The notes under the pieces: generated by a model
What the model was told of the DNA's origin: nothing
The model's database searches: none
What the model saw: only the letters and a program-made list of their open reading frames with translations
Shown: positions 25,701 through 38,047 of the stretch, one piece after another
How the letters are laid out: each line of letters begins with the position of its first letter
How positions within the stretch are numbered: position 1 is the stretch's first letter
DNA from: Diploscapter coronatus
Taxonomy: Eukaryota > Nematoda > Chromadorea > Rhabditida > Rhabditidae
Length of the DNA stretch: 64,000 nt
NCBI GenBank assembly: GCA_964036155.1
Contig: OZ038422.1
Location: 51,979,201-52,043,200, forward strand
Reading direction: 5' to 3'
Made by a program: the position numbers and the translations under genes

Positions 25701-28700
25701 TAGAGAACGTCTACGACAGCAAGACTTGTGCTGATGCGGTAGCCGACTTGATCCATGTCACGGTTAAGGTAAAATTAATTGTTTAATTCTCATTTTTCTG
25801 AAAATTAAAACTTTGCCTTTTCAGTCAAGCCCAGAAACTCAATTCAAAAGATTTATGAAGCTGGTCCTCGATAGGCTCCAATCTGTGATGACTCGTGAGC
25901 TTTTTGCTTTTATTTTTGAAAGATTTAAATTTTATAGCGTTGAGTCCATCAGTTGCTCTCAAATTGCTAAATTTGGCAGAAAATTTGAAACTTATGGAAA
26001 AATTTGAACATTTAAAAATGCTTTTATTGTTTCAGCGGAAGTTTACCTGGAAGAGAAAGTGGACTTTAACGTGATTTGGTGGATGACGATGGCTAGCAGA
26101 GTGGTGAAAGTCACCGGCAAAACTCTCGTCGACAACTGGGACGAGGTCAAGAAAATGCTCGATTTGGTGAGTTCTATTATTTTATAATTCAGAAAGTTCG
26201 CACTTTTCACTAATCTACTACAAGATGATGAATCTTCAAAATGTTTTTATTCTCTGTTTTTAAACGAATCACTTCTTTTATAGAGGGCCCTCACTCTCTC
26301 ACCCTCTATTATCAAGTATAGTAAATTCGGCCTATCATTGATAATAGTTGAAACATATCCAAATTGTCCCATTTTTAGGTGATGCCTCTCATGAAATGCT
26401 CTCAAGCGGCAGAAAAGACGACCAAAATCATGGACAATGTTCTGGAGGCACTCACCTCGGTCTACCTAGTTGTCGGGGTTAACAGGTCAATTATTTGGAT
26501 TCTCAATAATAGTTTTGAGTGTGTACAATTTTTCTTGAAGAATTTTCCCTGCTTCCAGGAGCTAATATGATTTCCTGTTTGATTTTTAGAAATAAAAGCA
26601 TTTTCTTTTCAGACGAGCCCAATTTGACCAACCTCTGGAGCAGTACCTCCCGATTCGGCACTGGGCCAATCATCTCGACAAAAAGACCTACAAACCCGTC
26701 TGGAATATACCGACAAAGGAGAGCATCCAGCGAGCAGAACAAGTGTTTAAGGACTACGTCATGCCCCACATCGAGGCACTCAAAACGCCGGAGGGAAAGG
26801 ACAAGTAGGATCCCAACTTATTTATTAGGCAACATTCTCCTTGTGAATTATCGATGAAAATTTCTATTCATTATAGAGAAATTTGAAGCATACAATTCTT
26901 TTTTTTTCAAAATTCCTTGTAACATTTCTTCAAAAAAACAAGACTTCTAAAAACCTCAAAATAACGAAGAAAGTTGAATACTCTTTCATAATTTTAAAGA
27001 AAATAGAAACTTTTCCTCAAATTCGAATTTTCCAGACGCGAAATCTTGCATCGTTTGTTGGTGATTCGCCATGCGGTGAACGGCGCCTCATTTTCCTTGC
27101 CGATGCTCGAAGGACCCGACGTGCCACTGTCTGAATCCCCCGTGCATCACTGGGACGAGTCGGCTGTCGTCAGGACCAAGGATATGCCCGGTATTTTAAA
27201 AAAAATTATTTTGAAGTATTTTCAACAGGTGAAACGTGACGGGGGGATTATTTTACAATGTTTTCTGATGATATCATAAAAGTTGGCAAATTATTTGGTC
27301 AAAAACTATGAAAATTTGAGATTTTTTTAAAAGTACTTCAGAGGTTTTGATATTAAATTTGTAAACTTTATAATAATAATCCATTAAGATCTTGTAAGAG
27401 TACATGAAAAGAAAGATATTTCGAAAACTACATTTACAGAAATGTCCCTGGATGGGAAACACATCCGCCAGTCGATGTTCGACTGCGTGAAGCCGTTGAT
27501 GGACTACTTGTTGCGAACGACCGAGGACGACTACAAGTCGATTCACGAAGCCGTGCACCTACTGCATCAACTCGTTTCCAATCGAGGGCTGGATAAGGTT
27601 TGATGATGATTTTTTGTTTTTTTTTTCAAATTATACGTTTGAAAATTTTTGAATGTACGATTCCATAAGATTTTCTCTATCTTTTCTAAAAAATTCAGGC
27701 TTTTGAAGGTTTTATGAAAAAAAACTATTTATACAATAGAAAAATGAAGCTCTATACTTTGAAGAATTAAAATTTTGTAAGTTTCACATTTACTTGATAA
27801 GAAAAGCTGTCAGAAAAAGTCTTTAGTTTTGTGTGTGGGGGGATTGAAGAATGAAATAACTAAATTTCCAGGGCCAACATCAGCAAATGCTACAGAACTA
27901 CCGCGTGACTAAAATGGCGCTGACGGACAAAGTCTCGGGCAACAAGTTCAACATCGACTTGCTTGCCGAGGAGTTCATTTCACTGCTTCATAAGGTTGCT
28001 TTTACTCACCAGTTCTAAAAACGCAATGCGCAATGCTAAAAATGAAAATTGAAAAAGTGATCAATTTTCTCGAGACATAATTTTGAAAACTCTTTCGTAT
28101 TATTGAAAAAATAAAATTTAAAAACGATTCGATTTTTACTCTTCTGAAACGTAAGGAGTTTGTAATTTTCAGAAAAGAATCATCACCAAGTCGGGCTACA
28201 TCTTCAAACAGCAGCACATGGAATTCTACGATATGCTCATCGATGTTTCTACCAGTCATTACAGTCAGGTAATTCGAATATTCAACTCATCATTTCAAGA
28301 AAATACTAATTTATAAACAGTAATATAGGCCAAAGTAGGTTCTAGACTAGATAGATGAAATTGCGTGATAATTGATTTGACATTTTGGGCATTTTTGAAT
28401 TCTTCAATCTTTTAGAATCGTCAACGTGCCCAGTCCGTCCTCCAGGCAGCCCTGCGAGAGCATCCCTATTCCTACAAGAAAGTCCTCGACAGGATTCTTG
28501 GATACTTGGATCCCAACAGCAATGCGACGCATGAACAGTTGAAGGTAGAGTATTTTGTAATGTAATAAGTCAGTTCATATCATTCCTATCCATAGTCTCA
28601 TTTTAAACTTCTTATCCTAGTGTTATTAGTTTTCTTCAACGCTTGAAAGTAGGCAATTTTTAGGGTGCTCTCTACATGTTGGTGGATGGAAGACGTGCTG

Positions 28701-31700
28701 CAATCGTACTCAGAATGGACTATGAATCGCAGGTAAATATTTCCTTTATGAGTGAAAGTCTTAATAACGTAATTTATTCTGATTTTATCGAAATTACGAA
28801 AATTTATAAAATTGCTATGTGCTTACTTGAAACGTTCTCTACAGATGAAACTTTTATCATTTCTAAATTGAAAAATCGCTTAAAGATTTTAATAACATTT
28901 GGATATATTCGTTTCTGTTCAAATACCATTTTCACAATTTTCAGCTGAAAATCTGGCCTGCAATCGTCCGCACGAGGCACAGTGACAAGCCGAGTATCAT
29001 TTCCCTGCTCGATTTGGCCCAGAACACCATCGTCGAGAATTACGAGAGCTACAGGATGAAATATGAGGCAAGTTTCAGAAAATATTCGCTATTACTAGTT
29101 TAAAATTACTGCGTTCGCAATCTGACACTTCTAGAAAAACTTGAAAATAATTTGATCATTTCTAGCTCAATCAGTATATGATTTTGATTTTTTTTTACAA
29201 TTTCTGTTTGGACTTAAAAACGTGGCTTTTTCAGATTCCCGATGCGGTTCGTGAAGCTGTGAAAGGTCTGTTGGAGGTGAAAGAAGCGAGCCCCGTGAAC
29301 GCGATCCGATCCTATCCGGACGACAAATCCATCGAGGAGAACAAGGACAACATCGAGAAACTTTACCAGAAAATGAAGAGGTTTGACATTATGTTTACTT
29401 TTCCTTCAGAACACTGAATTAAAACTAATGTAAATTGAACATATCTTATTATTCTTGAAACTTATTTTTAAAATACATTATTTAAGCTATACGAGATTAC
29501 CAATATTTTGGATAGAAGATGTATTGAGTGTTTTTGAGATTTTAAATTTCCAAGACTCGTGATAAGAGCGAAGCGAGTGAAATAATCCGAATCGAAGATA
29601 TTTAGTATTTGTCTGGAACATGTTAAAATGTCATAATGACTTTTTGCAAGATAATAAATGATGCTATTTTCAGCGGCTACTACGAACTGGCGGATCGGCT
29701 GGTGACTTTGGCGCAAGACCCCTCCCTCCACTGGCGACACGTCGAAATGGCACACGGAATGCTGTCCATGCTCGTTAGAAGGTGAATATTTAAGTTATCC
29801 TTAAAAAATGAAACAGTTATTTGATAGTATTTAAAGATTTCTGATATATTTTTTAATTGTCATTCGCAGGCTACATATATATATTCCCTATACGATTTTT
29901 GAAGCATATCCAATCAAATTTTATAATATCTAACAAAATTTGAATAACTTATGCTTAAAAAAATGTTTCTAATTCATCACAATAATCTCTGAATTGATAG
30001 GACCAACCTCTTTTCTGAAAAAACGCATACAAGTTCTATTTCCAGAGACGAGGCCTACCCCGAGGAGGCGGCCAAATTGTTCGTCCGCCTGCTCTGCCAC
30101 GACGTCGTCAAAACAAGACGAATCGCCACGGCAGTGATGGCCAGTTGGCTCAGAATGAACAAACCCAAGGCAGTCAAAAAGGAATACCAAGTTCCGTTCA
30201 AGGTGGGTTTCAAGAAATCATGAGTAAAATTGATAATAAGTCATTTTTTAATTTGATGTGACAAATTTTTGAATTTCGAAAATTCACCAAATGTTATGTT
30301 TTAAAATTTTTCAACCTTCTACATTGTTGATGGCCTTTGTTAGATTCATAGTACGTTTCAACTTTAAAAGGAATCACACCTTCATTTGATTCATCATCCC
30401 TATTTAATAAAAAAATAATAACTAAAGAGCCATAAAAATGAATTTCAGGACCCGAACACTGGCCCGGGCGCGGTGTGGCCTATTAAATACGGCATTCGAG
30501 ACGACAATAGATGCATGATCTACGAGGAGGAAAGGCTGCCCAAGACGGATGACGAATGGAACAAATTCCAGTTTTGCGGCAAGCAGCACTGGGGACTCTA
30601 CACTTGGCCGAAGAAACTCATGACGTGAGATTTTTGTAAATTTATTTTGTTTGCATTTCATGTAATGACTATTCAAGTCTTTCTGAGATGCAATTTTATG
30701 CATAATTTCAATTTTTTTTATTTCTCGCAACGTGGTCGTCAAATTAAATTTTGTCCTTATTAACTGATTTAGAGATAGTTTGAAACGTAGAGCTTTTTCA
30801 TTCGAGATTGAAAAATGGAAAATTTTTAAGCGATCAGGTCAATAAAGGAACAATAGCCTAAATTATCCCTTGCTAAAGTTAAGCATTTTTGAAACTTATC
30901 TACAATATTTACAAAAAATTTTAATTTTCAGACACGCCCCACTTGGTGAGCAGACGAATCTGTGCCGCCCTATGGAAGAATTGAAACCGACTGAGGCCTA
31001 CATCGCTAAGACTCTGATCGACCCGGAATTCGCTACCAGGTCAAATTTCTTACCTTCTGAATCATCACTTATTATTGGTGCGGAAAAAAGAAATCACCGG
31101 GAACTAGATCATGCAGAGGAAATGCCTTAACTATGTCTCTAGCTTTCTTCATTGAACAGACTATTTCGTCGTAGTAGGGTTGTCAGAGTCTGCTCGCCCC
31201 CGCTATGATCGAATAATTCTTTTTTGTGCTTTGACGATAATCCTTTATGATGTTATAAGATATTTGGAAATGACATTTATTAACTAGAAATTGGAGATGA
31301 TTTGAAATTCAAATATACAATGCTGAATTCTATTTCAGAATGAGAGGACTCTTCTCCGTTGAGGAAAAGAAGGAAGAGGCTTTCAACGCCATCAACTTCT
31401 CACTTTTCTATGTAAGTCTTTTTAGATTTTTAAAACAAATAATTGCGAATAAATTGAAGATTACTCCTTGTCATTTTTCCTTGCTAACTTTTGAAATCTG
31501 TTTATTTTCAGGGCCTATTCCGCGTATTCGGCGATCTCCTCGCTCCGACCTTCAAAGAGCACCTCGAGATTTTGCTCCTGAGCAAGAAGGTGATTTTTTG
31601 GAACTATGGGAATTGTCAAGTTCCTCTTCAATTGATAATATCTTCATCATATCAAAAGCGCACTTCTTTTCGATACCTAATCTTTTCCAGAAAATATTCC

Positions 31701-34700
31701 CAAGATGATCTTCCACTGGTTAAAAATATCGTAACCAATTTGTGCTAATTTCAGGAGAGTGACGAGAAACTGGCTTCTGAAATGGTTGCGGGAATAGTGA
31801 ATGGTTCAAAGCTGTGGCGCTGGGAGCGACAACACCATTTATGGACCTGGCTCGGACCCATGCTTTCCAGGGCATTTGAAACTGTAAAGGTAAGACAACT
31901 TATTGAAATTATAAATTCAAACGTTTTAAAAATTTTGATAGAATCAGAGTTTCAGTAAATTATTCGTCGAGCGCTTTATATTTATTCGTCAATTGTTTTG
32001 GAAGCATTACTTTAGAATGTATAAAAGGCTTTCTGAAATAGTTATGTTTCAATTTACTCCACTAATTTTTCTATTCACGTACCATTATTAATCATTTTCT
32101 ATCTGAAGGTCAAAATATCTAGGATTGAATTCGAACTTTAGGAAGATGGTCTGCGCAACTGGGGAGTGTGCGTCGCTACGATTTGTGGCAACTCTGAGCC
32201 CCGTCTCCTCAAGCCATTCCTCGATCTGCTCTTCTCGCTCCTTACAAGACCAGTGGAAAACGCCTTCGCTGCGAGCGCGTAAGTTTCAGGCATTTTTACT
32301 GATTATTTTCAGTTTACATCATCGAAAATATGGTATTGAAAACGTGAATTTCACTCTTAACTCCCTTTTCTTTTCAGATCTATAAACATTCAAAAGAAAA
32401 TTATCTACTATTGCTATCTTATATCTACGAATTTTTTCTAAAAAAAATGTTCTTGGTTTGTAGCCGTCTCTTCCTGGCACAGAGTGCGATGTGTCAATTC
32501 GAGTGGCGCGGGATGGAGCTGTGGTCGCGAATGTTCGAGCTCCTCAAAACCAGCCCTGTTTCCCAATATGCTAATCAGCGTGAGCGGATCGCAGTCACAT
32601 TCTCATCGATCACGTGGTACGACATCTCATCGCTGTACGTGTCGCCGAACGTCCCAAGCACGCTGAGACCAATCAGGACGAGTGACGTCATCGCACTCTA
32701 TGACGATTTGGTGAGAATGTTTTTTTTCTTGTAAACATTCTCAACGTACAGACGACGGTTAATTCATTTCAAAATATTGAATTTTATATTAACTTTGTTG
32801 AAACTTACTCGAAAGTTTTTGCTCAAAACAGCAGCGCGCGACAATATTTTTCACGGTTCATTTGAAAATTTGTGAAACACAATTTCTCTGCGGATGTTAA
32901 TTTTATGCCTTCAGCTGACCCAATGCTGGGATGATTTGCGTCTCCAAGAGGCCTGCGAAGTACCGAATGCTATCAATGGAAATGCCATGGATACGGTAAT
33001 TACTTGCATTACTATTTAATATCTTCTAGTTCAACTAAAATCTTGTTAAACTAGCTACTTTTTCAGATTTTTTGAAACCTACATTTTTTAAATAATTAAT
33101 TTTTGATAAAGAAAATAACTTCAGACCCCAGACTCCGAGGTGAAAAAGTCCTCTCGTTTGGCGTTGAAGACGGTCGCTTCGTATGCATTCCAGGTATTTT
33201 TAAACATTTAAGAATTTTAGAACATTTTTGAAAAGTTTATTTTTCAGGCCCTCGGTCAATCGTACGTCGCCTTCCCGCCGTCGATAATTCGTCTTATCCC
33301 CCTCTTCTGTCACTATTCTAATGATGTTGGGTAAGAAAATTCAGCTTTTAAGATTTTAGATTAGCTTAAAATAGAATTTGTACTTTTCTGCAGAATCAAT
33401 ACCGAATCTCAATTTTCTAGAATTCCATTTTGTACCGATTTTGTTACTTTCTTCGAAAATAATAGCGACACACTATATTTCGCGGTTAACTCGATTACTT
33501 CATTAGTTTCCATAGTTACAAAGATAAGAAAATTTGTAGGCAAGGTAGTTCAAAATATCACTAGGTTGAACAAAATTTTATCAATTTTTGAATACGTTTT
33601 AGGATAATATTTATCGTTTTTATTTAAACTTTTATTTTTTATTTTTTTTATTTTGATAACACAGCTGAAGTGAGAATTTCCCTAAAATTTTAGGGATGAA
33701 GAATTGTCGCGAGCTTGTTCGGGAGTGACTAGCGAGGTTCAGTCGGTGCTCGTCACCGAGCAAAATGGGTCCGCGGTGGTCGCTCTGTTCAAACAGGTAC
33801 AATTTTATATTTTTCAACTTGAGCCAACGAAAAGTTCTTTCTTCAAATTCGTAATTCGAATATTATTATCGATACCTCCAGCCAAGGCTTAATGCAACAT
33901 TGGTGGAAATTTTCGACTAGTTTTAAAAATTGCTGAAACTTAATTAATTTTCAACTATTCCTAAAAATACAACGAACGTCGAGTTTCAGTTGACGACCTC
34001 AGCCTGCTGGTGGAAAACTAAGGTAGTGATGGTGCGAATGGCGAAGATCATGATCTTTTCCAATTTCTTCGTGTTCGGTCACTATCGAGATGAAATCGGT
34101 AAATTTTAACTGCTACTTTTCGCTTATATTTAAATCTACCATTAAGAATGCTCTTTATCCTTACTTCAACATTTCTGAAATATAACGAATCGGAAATATT
34201 TTCGTTCTAGCGATATGATCGTCTTCTCTTTAGAACTAGTGGAGTTCACATAAAAAATCCACATTTTCCATTCAATAATTTGGCTATTTTTTCGGAGACA
34301 TAGTGAATTGAAAGATAATTTTGTAAAGAATAAAATCAATAATTTTCGTATTTTCAGGCTCGATTCTGGTCTCCCTCCTGTCCGACTGTCAGATCGAGGT
34401 TCGGGAGGAAGCGGCGAGAACTTTCTCCGGCCTGACTCAATCGGGATTCTTCGAAGTCACTCCACAGCTCATTGTGAGCATTTTTTTCTTTTCTAAATTT
34501 TCATATTAAACTTGCAACATGTTCTCATTTATTTTTCAAGAAAAAAATACTATACGAACTCTTTCATACAGTTCAATCTTGAAATTTCAAACTTTCTAAC
34601 AAACTATTTGCTATAGACATTCTTGGACTTCAGGAAACTTTCGGCACTTTCACTCGTTCCGACTCTCCCCTGGAGCGTCACGGCGGAGTGCTGGGTCTGG

Positions 34701-35221
34701 GAGCGATCGTCCTTGCTTTCCCCTACACCGTACCGAGATTCCTTCCCGACGTCCTCATGCGACTCTGCAAATTCGCTTCGGCGCCTCATCCGATAAGAGT
34801 AGGTTTCAAAAAATTCCTTATAATATTGATTCTCTGTTAACGATATTCGGCGTAAATTTGATTGAAACACTTTCAATTGTTTCTGATATGTTTTAGAAGA
34901 AATCAAATAAAATAGGGGATATTGTGATTCTTGCTTTTTGGATCGAAAATTTAGCAACCATACCTAATAATGATTCCCGATTTTGCATCCATATTTACTG
35001 TCAGAAATTTCTCACACAACAGATGGATGACAAAAATTTATTCTAAATTCAACAACAATCGTTAGGCGTTACTTTTTTATTTTCAGGATACAGTGAAAAA
35101 GGCGTTGGCTGAGTTCAAGCGTACACACCAGGACTCCTGGCGCGAGCATCAGGCCGAGTTCACTGAGGACCAGCTAATGGTGCTCAGGGATCTGCTCGTG
35201 TCGCCTAACTACTATGTCTAG
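10738..35221 (+). CDS. psme4: proteasome activator complex subunit 4 (PA200/BLM10)
   Basis: HEAT-repeat-like solenoid that caps the 20S proteasome. Exons: 10738-10740, 11344-11455, 20634-20680, 20807-20961, 21577-21714, 21941-22010, 22068-22199, 22471-22576, 22800-22893, 22939-23002, 23211-23320, 23709-23810, 23946-24048, 24193-24338, 24454-24658, 24896-25038, 25310-25475, 25670-25768, 25825-25894, 26036-26166, 26379-26485, 26613-26804, 27036-27190, 27440-27597, 27872-27994, 28173-28268, 28416-28544, 28664-28732, 28945-29067, 29235-29380, 29674-29781, 30046-30202, 30449-30624, 30932-31039, 31339-31411, 31512-31589, 31755-31889, 32142-32278, 32464-32710, 32915-32995, 33125-33193, 33248-33330, 33694-33796, 33990-34098, 34358-34473, 34634-34798, 35087-35221. 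All phases agree: 5574 nt, 1857 aa, close to the roughly 1840 of vertebrate PSME4. Diagnostic stretches: [51 protein letters not shown]. It ends LLVSPNYYV, matching the HbYX-type tail that docks into the 20S alpha ring. Residues 2-40 form an acidic Ser/Asp/Glu tail. Exon 1 codes only the Met. Intron 2 holds a transposon; one intron starts GC. Confidence 0.95.
11639..11656 (+). repeat. left terminal inverted repeat of Harbinger element
   Basis: GGGTGGGACCCAAATGAG; perfect 18-bp inverted match to 20531-20548. Confidence 0.88.
11657..11770. repeat. left subterminal palindrome array
   Basis: Several copies of a degenerate palindrome, TTTAACTAYSRTAGTTAAA, such as tttaactacgatagttaaa and ttaactatcatagttaaa, plus variants ending in tacccc/tacctc. 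The same unit recurs at the right end. Probable transposase or accessory-protein binding sites by analogy with other DNA transposons; inference only. Confidence 0.8.
12052..14086 (+). CDS. Harbinger (HARBI1-like) DDE transposase
   Basis: DDE_Tnp_4 family nuclease. Four exons, 12052-12291, 12624-12834, 13011-13114 and 13607-14086, keep frame and give 344 residues, the usual size for HARBI1-like proteins. Order: basic N-terminal region; helix-turn-helix-like [19 protein letters not shown] and [16 protein letters not shown]; then [11 protein letters not shown] (first catalytic Asp), [11 protein letters not shown] (Asp), LISDKGY (Asp) and [17 protein letters not shown] (Glu). All catalytic positions are present with no stop or frameshift, so the gene may be functional. 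The first exon is the least certain: a TTTCAG at about 12101 could be the real acceptor, with the true start further upstream. Its 3' end faces the accessory gene 173 bases away, with AATAAA signals between them. Confidence 0.88.
14260..17854 (-). CDS. Harbinger accessory protein (putative DNA-binding partner)
   Basis: Six exons in transcript order: 17854-17653, 17526-17424, 17134-16985, 14952-14862, 14571-14398 and 14295-14260; frame is kept throughout, 251 residues. Residues 1-67 are an acidic then basic Ser-rich region ([20 protein letters not shown], then [11 protein letters not shown], likely nuclear targeting). Residues about 68-180 form a compact basic region with [39 protein letters not shown] and [20 protein letters not shown]. 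Residues about 183-240 are acidic then heptad-like ([20 protein letters not shown]), probably a coiled coil. Harbinger elements commonly carry a second Myb/SANT-like gene that brings the transposase to the nucleus and to DNA; position and charge fit that role, but I cannot see a clear Myb tryptophan pattern. The 2 kb intron between exons 3 and 4 contains another transposon. Confidence 0.75.
15380..16754. mobile_element. palindromic Tc1/mariner-type MITE nested in the accessory gene
   Basis: Ends are TACAGGGTGTTTCAAG and its complement, with TA on both sides (15378-15379 and 16755-16756), typical of Tc1/mariner-type elements. The outer arms (about 15380-15800 and 16327-16754) are near-perfect inverted copies of over 400 bases. 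An internal unit (tccttccagtatgttg onward) starts near 15770, is directly repeated near 16102, and appears a third time inverted within the right arm near 16320-16375. No credible transposase frame. It lies wholly inside the intron between accessory exons 3 and 4. Confidence 0.88.
18148..20015. mobile_element. long foldback (palindromic) element, 1.87 kb
   Basis: Begins GTCTC and ends GAGAC. Just inside, CCAAACTTATATGGTGAATA (left) matches the complement at about 19982-20000. The arms continue with similarity almost to the centre: for example 18395-18440 pairs with 19725-19780, and 18660-18760 pairs with 19430-19520, leaving a middle of several hundred bases (about 18790-19330) less clearly paired. 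No coding capacity seen. It sits between the accessory gene's 5' end and the right subterminal repeats, so it is probably nested in the Harbinger element. Confidence 0.8.
20021..20530. repeat. right subterminal palindrome array
   Basis: About a dozen copies or half-copies of TTTAACTRYSRYAGTTAAA in both orientations (for example near 20071, 20262, 20338, 20404, 20436 and 20472), interspersed with cggggtag/gaggtag spacers. Denser and longer than the left array. Confidence 0.82.
20531..20548 (-). repeat. right terminal inverted repeat of Harbinger element
   Basis: CTCATTTGGGTCCCACCC, exact complement of 11639-11656; host intron resumes after it and the exon 3 acceptor follows 85 bases later. 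Confidence 0.88.
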
Positions 35222-36676
35222 GAGGTTATTTTTTAAATAAAAACTACTTTAAATTTATTTCAAATAAAGGTAGAATCAATCGATTTTCTTTCATTAATGT
35301 TCTAGGAACATTGCGTCATTTTTAATTAATAATTCAAAGGAAACGTTTGATGAACTACATATTAGAGATTTTATATTTTTAAATAAGTTTAGCAGAAAAT
35401 TAGTATAAATTGCACTATTTTTGAACATGATAAAATTACAGTATCCATTCGAATAACTATACCATTAATGGACCTCAAATGTTACGACGCAAGAATCAAT
35501 TTTCAGAAAGCCATCCCCACCCATCAAAATCTGTCCTCAACCCGGTGTCAACCCCATAAAGTCGAATAATCATTTCTTTGAAAAATTCCCCTCTCATAAG
35601 GTGCTGTGCGCGAGTTTTCTTTCTTCTCTTGCAACTTTTTATCAAATCCAAATAATTTGAGATTTAGGACTTTCTATCAAAAGTTTTCTTCTGAAATTCT
35701 ATCTATTCTTTGCTCATTTTAACATGCTTTATTGTTTTCTATTCGTAGATTTTTTCTAAAATTTGAAACTATTCGTGCAGAAAATTTAGTATTCAGTAGC
35801 AGTATTTTTATCTCGGTAGAAAATTTTGATGAAAGAATTTCTTTTGTAAAGTGAAAAATGTAGTCTGGATCAAATTTATGATATTCTTTAGATTTTTAAA
35901 AGTAATTTGCAAAGAACTTTGTCATATGAATTTTCCCACACCTTTAAAAGTTCAATTTTTATAGTATGGCAAATTGTAGCACAAATCCTACAAAATGATT
36001 TCATTACAATTCACCTTTAAGTAACCTTTACAAACCAAGTGCACTCATTTTCTGATAATCTTCACCTCCCTTTTTTAAATTAGATGTCATTTTTTGAAAA
36101 TTGAAATTTCAGAATTTCTACAGAAAACTTTTGAAATTTCATTAAAAAACAGCATTTTTATCTTCGCCAGAATAATATATTTTCAATATAAATTTTTCCC
36201 TTCGTTCACGTGTATTTTTGGGTTTTTATTGTCTCAAAATTTAAGAAAACCATAAGATTTCTAGCAATTATTATAATGCTCTTGCAATGAAATGAGCCTT
36301 ATCTGGTTAGTTTTACCCCGACTTTTAAGACTTTCAAAAATAGACCAAGTCTTTGGATTCTTTTGGTCTATCATTTAGATTTTATCGTGTATTTTATGAA
36401 ATTGGTAAAAGTGTAAAGAACATGATATTTTATCGCTCTTTGGGTCCTTTTCTTCGCTCGATTTAACGAGCCTTTCATGAAACGTCATTTAGGTTAAGCT
36501 CGTTGGTTAAAATTGATGTTTTCTATCTCGAACCCGTGATTTTCTAGATCATCAACAGATAAATAAAGCAATGCCATTTTTGATTTATTGATTTTTGGCG
36601 ATAATATTGGCTGAAGACCATAGTCAATGCTTTTGCAATTTTCAGATTTTATTTGAAAATTCGATTTGTTTCAGAG
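35222..36676. other. intergenic; PSME4 3' end signals
   Basis: AATAAA at 35236-35241 and again at about 35263 are likely polyadenylation signals of PSME4. The rest is AT-rich without a supported gene. GTTTCAG at about 36668-36674 sits two bases before the ERG28-like ATG and is a likely spliced-leader acceptor. Confidence 0.6.
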
Positions 36677-38047
36677 ATGGAAAACCTCTCCTACAAATTG
36701 CGAGCTTGGCTGGCGATAGTTATGCTTCAGGTACTTCTAATATTTTTTATTACTAAACGAACCATTTTTTCTAAATATTTAAATTCAGGCTGCTGGCACA
36801 ATTTTTCTCTGCTATACAACGTCAAAAGGGTCAACGCACTTCACAAAACCTGCTTGGGAAAGTTCCAGAATTCATGCCCACTCTGTCGCTATTCTCTTGG
36901 TTATACGGTAAAATAGACTGCATTCGACAAATGCTACTCGAAAAGACGATAACCAGCCTGTAACGTCCAATTGGCAAAATAAACTAACTCATTAAAAATT
37001 GAAACGTAACTAAGAATGATGCGCAAAATTTATTCAATATTAATCATTTATTGAAAATAACCTTCAATAGATGAAAAAGAGATCACTTTATTACAATTAG
37101 GGTCCCCAAGCTCCGTTCCTTGCAAAAATGCGTTTGTGGTAGAAAGGTGGTAGTTTGAAACCAAACATTTGGGAAAGAAGTACCTCCAAACCCAAAATTT
37201 CATTGAAAAAACAATCCATCTCTAAATCGCTAATAAATTTGATAAAATTGTTCTGTCAAAAATCAGGTCAAAATCCCGGCACACAACCACGCACAAGCAA
37301 TATTTCATTTGCGAAATTGTTTATTTTGGGGCGAAGAATTTTTGCACTTTTTCGGAGTGGGAATTTCTATTTTGATTTTTCATCACAAATCTTATTTACA
37401 GATCAGTTCATCTTTCCGTTCAAAAAATTTGCTCCAAAACGCAATTTGACAAACCGCTTAAGGACCCTGGTTACAAAGCAATCAGACATATGAAGATTCT
37501 AAACATACCAAAATTAATACAATAATAAACTCAAACTTGTTTATTCTAGGTCTATTCTAATGCTCTACTTTGAATCTGAACCTCTCCACTTGTGTCATAT
37601 TCTTTGCTCAGTTCTATCGGCTCTTCACACGGCTTCTGAAATGCTCATTTTCGGGTCCATGAAATACGGTCTCGCCAATATGAGCAGTATCGCTCTGAAC
37701 TGTGAGTTGAAATCATTGCTTTTCAGAATTTATGTTTTGAGATGTTAAAAATATGTTCACGTCATCGTTTAAAATCGTGTCTTTTCTGAATTTATATTTG
37801 GAAAGAGTCGATTTCACTAAATTTAGTGCTAACTGGTCTAATAATGCTTGGCTCCTATAACTCATTACTGGATGAGCAGATAACTGCGAAGCACAAAAAG
37901 AAAAAGGTACTCTATTTATTTAAAGAAGGAATTTTATGAAATATTTCTTTCTAGGGAAGAATTTTTGCGTCTCATTACATGGAGGGCGACTTGCTTGATC
38001 CGCCCAGCAATGACGCGATGGTTAACGAATTGAAGAAACAAAAATGA
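36677..38047 (+). CDS. ERG28-like ER membrane protein
   Basis: Exons 36677-36730, 36789-36907, 37550-37701, 37827-37906, 37955-38047; frame kept, 165 residues. It has about four hydrophobic segments (residues about 8-26, 45-65, 70-92, 105-125) and a basic C-terminal KHKKKK followed by a polar tail. Matches to the Erg28 family (human ERG28, formerly C14orf1): LRAWLAIVML at the N-terminus, SRIHAHSVAILLVIRSILML for the second segment, and LSALHTASEMLIFGS, equivalent to the family's conserved LGHFLSELFVFGT. In yeast and animals Erg28 tethers sterol C4-demethylation enzymes in the ER. The family is usually about 140 residues, so the tail here is somewhat longer. Start chosen as the first ATG after a TTTCAG. 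Confidence 0.8.

Noticed and set aside
37155..37493. 112-codon ORF inside an ERG28-like gene intron
   Set aside because: AT-rich, no family match, and fully within a well-bounded intron.
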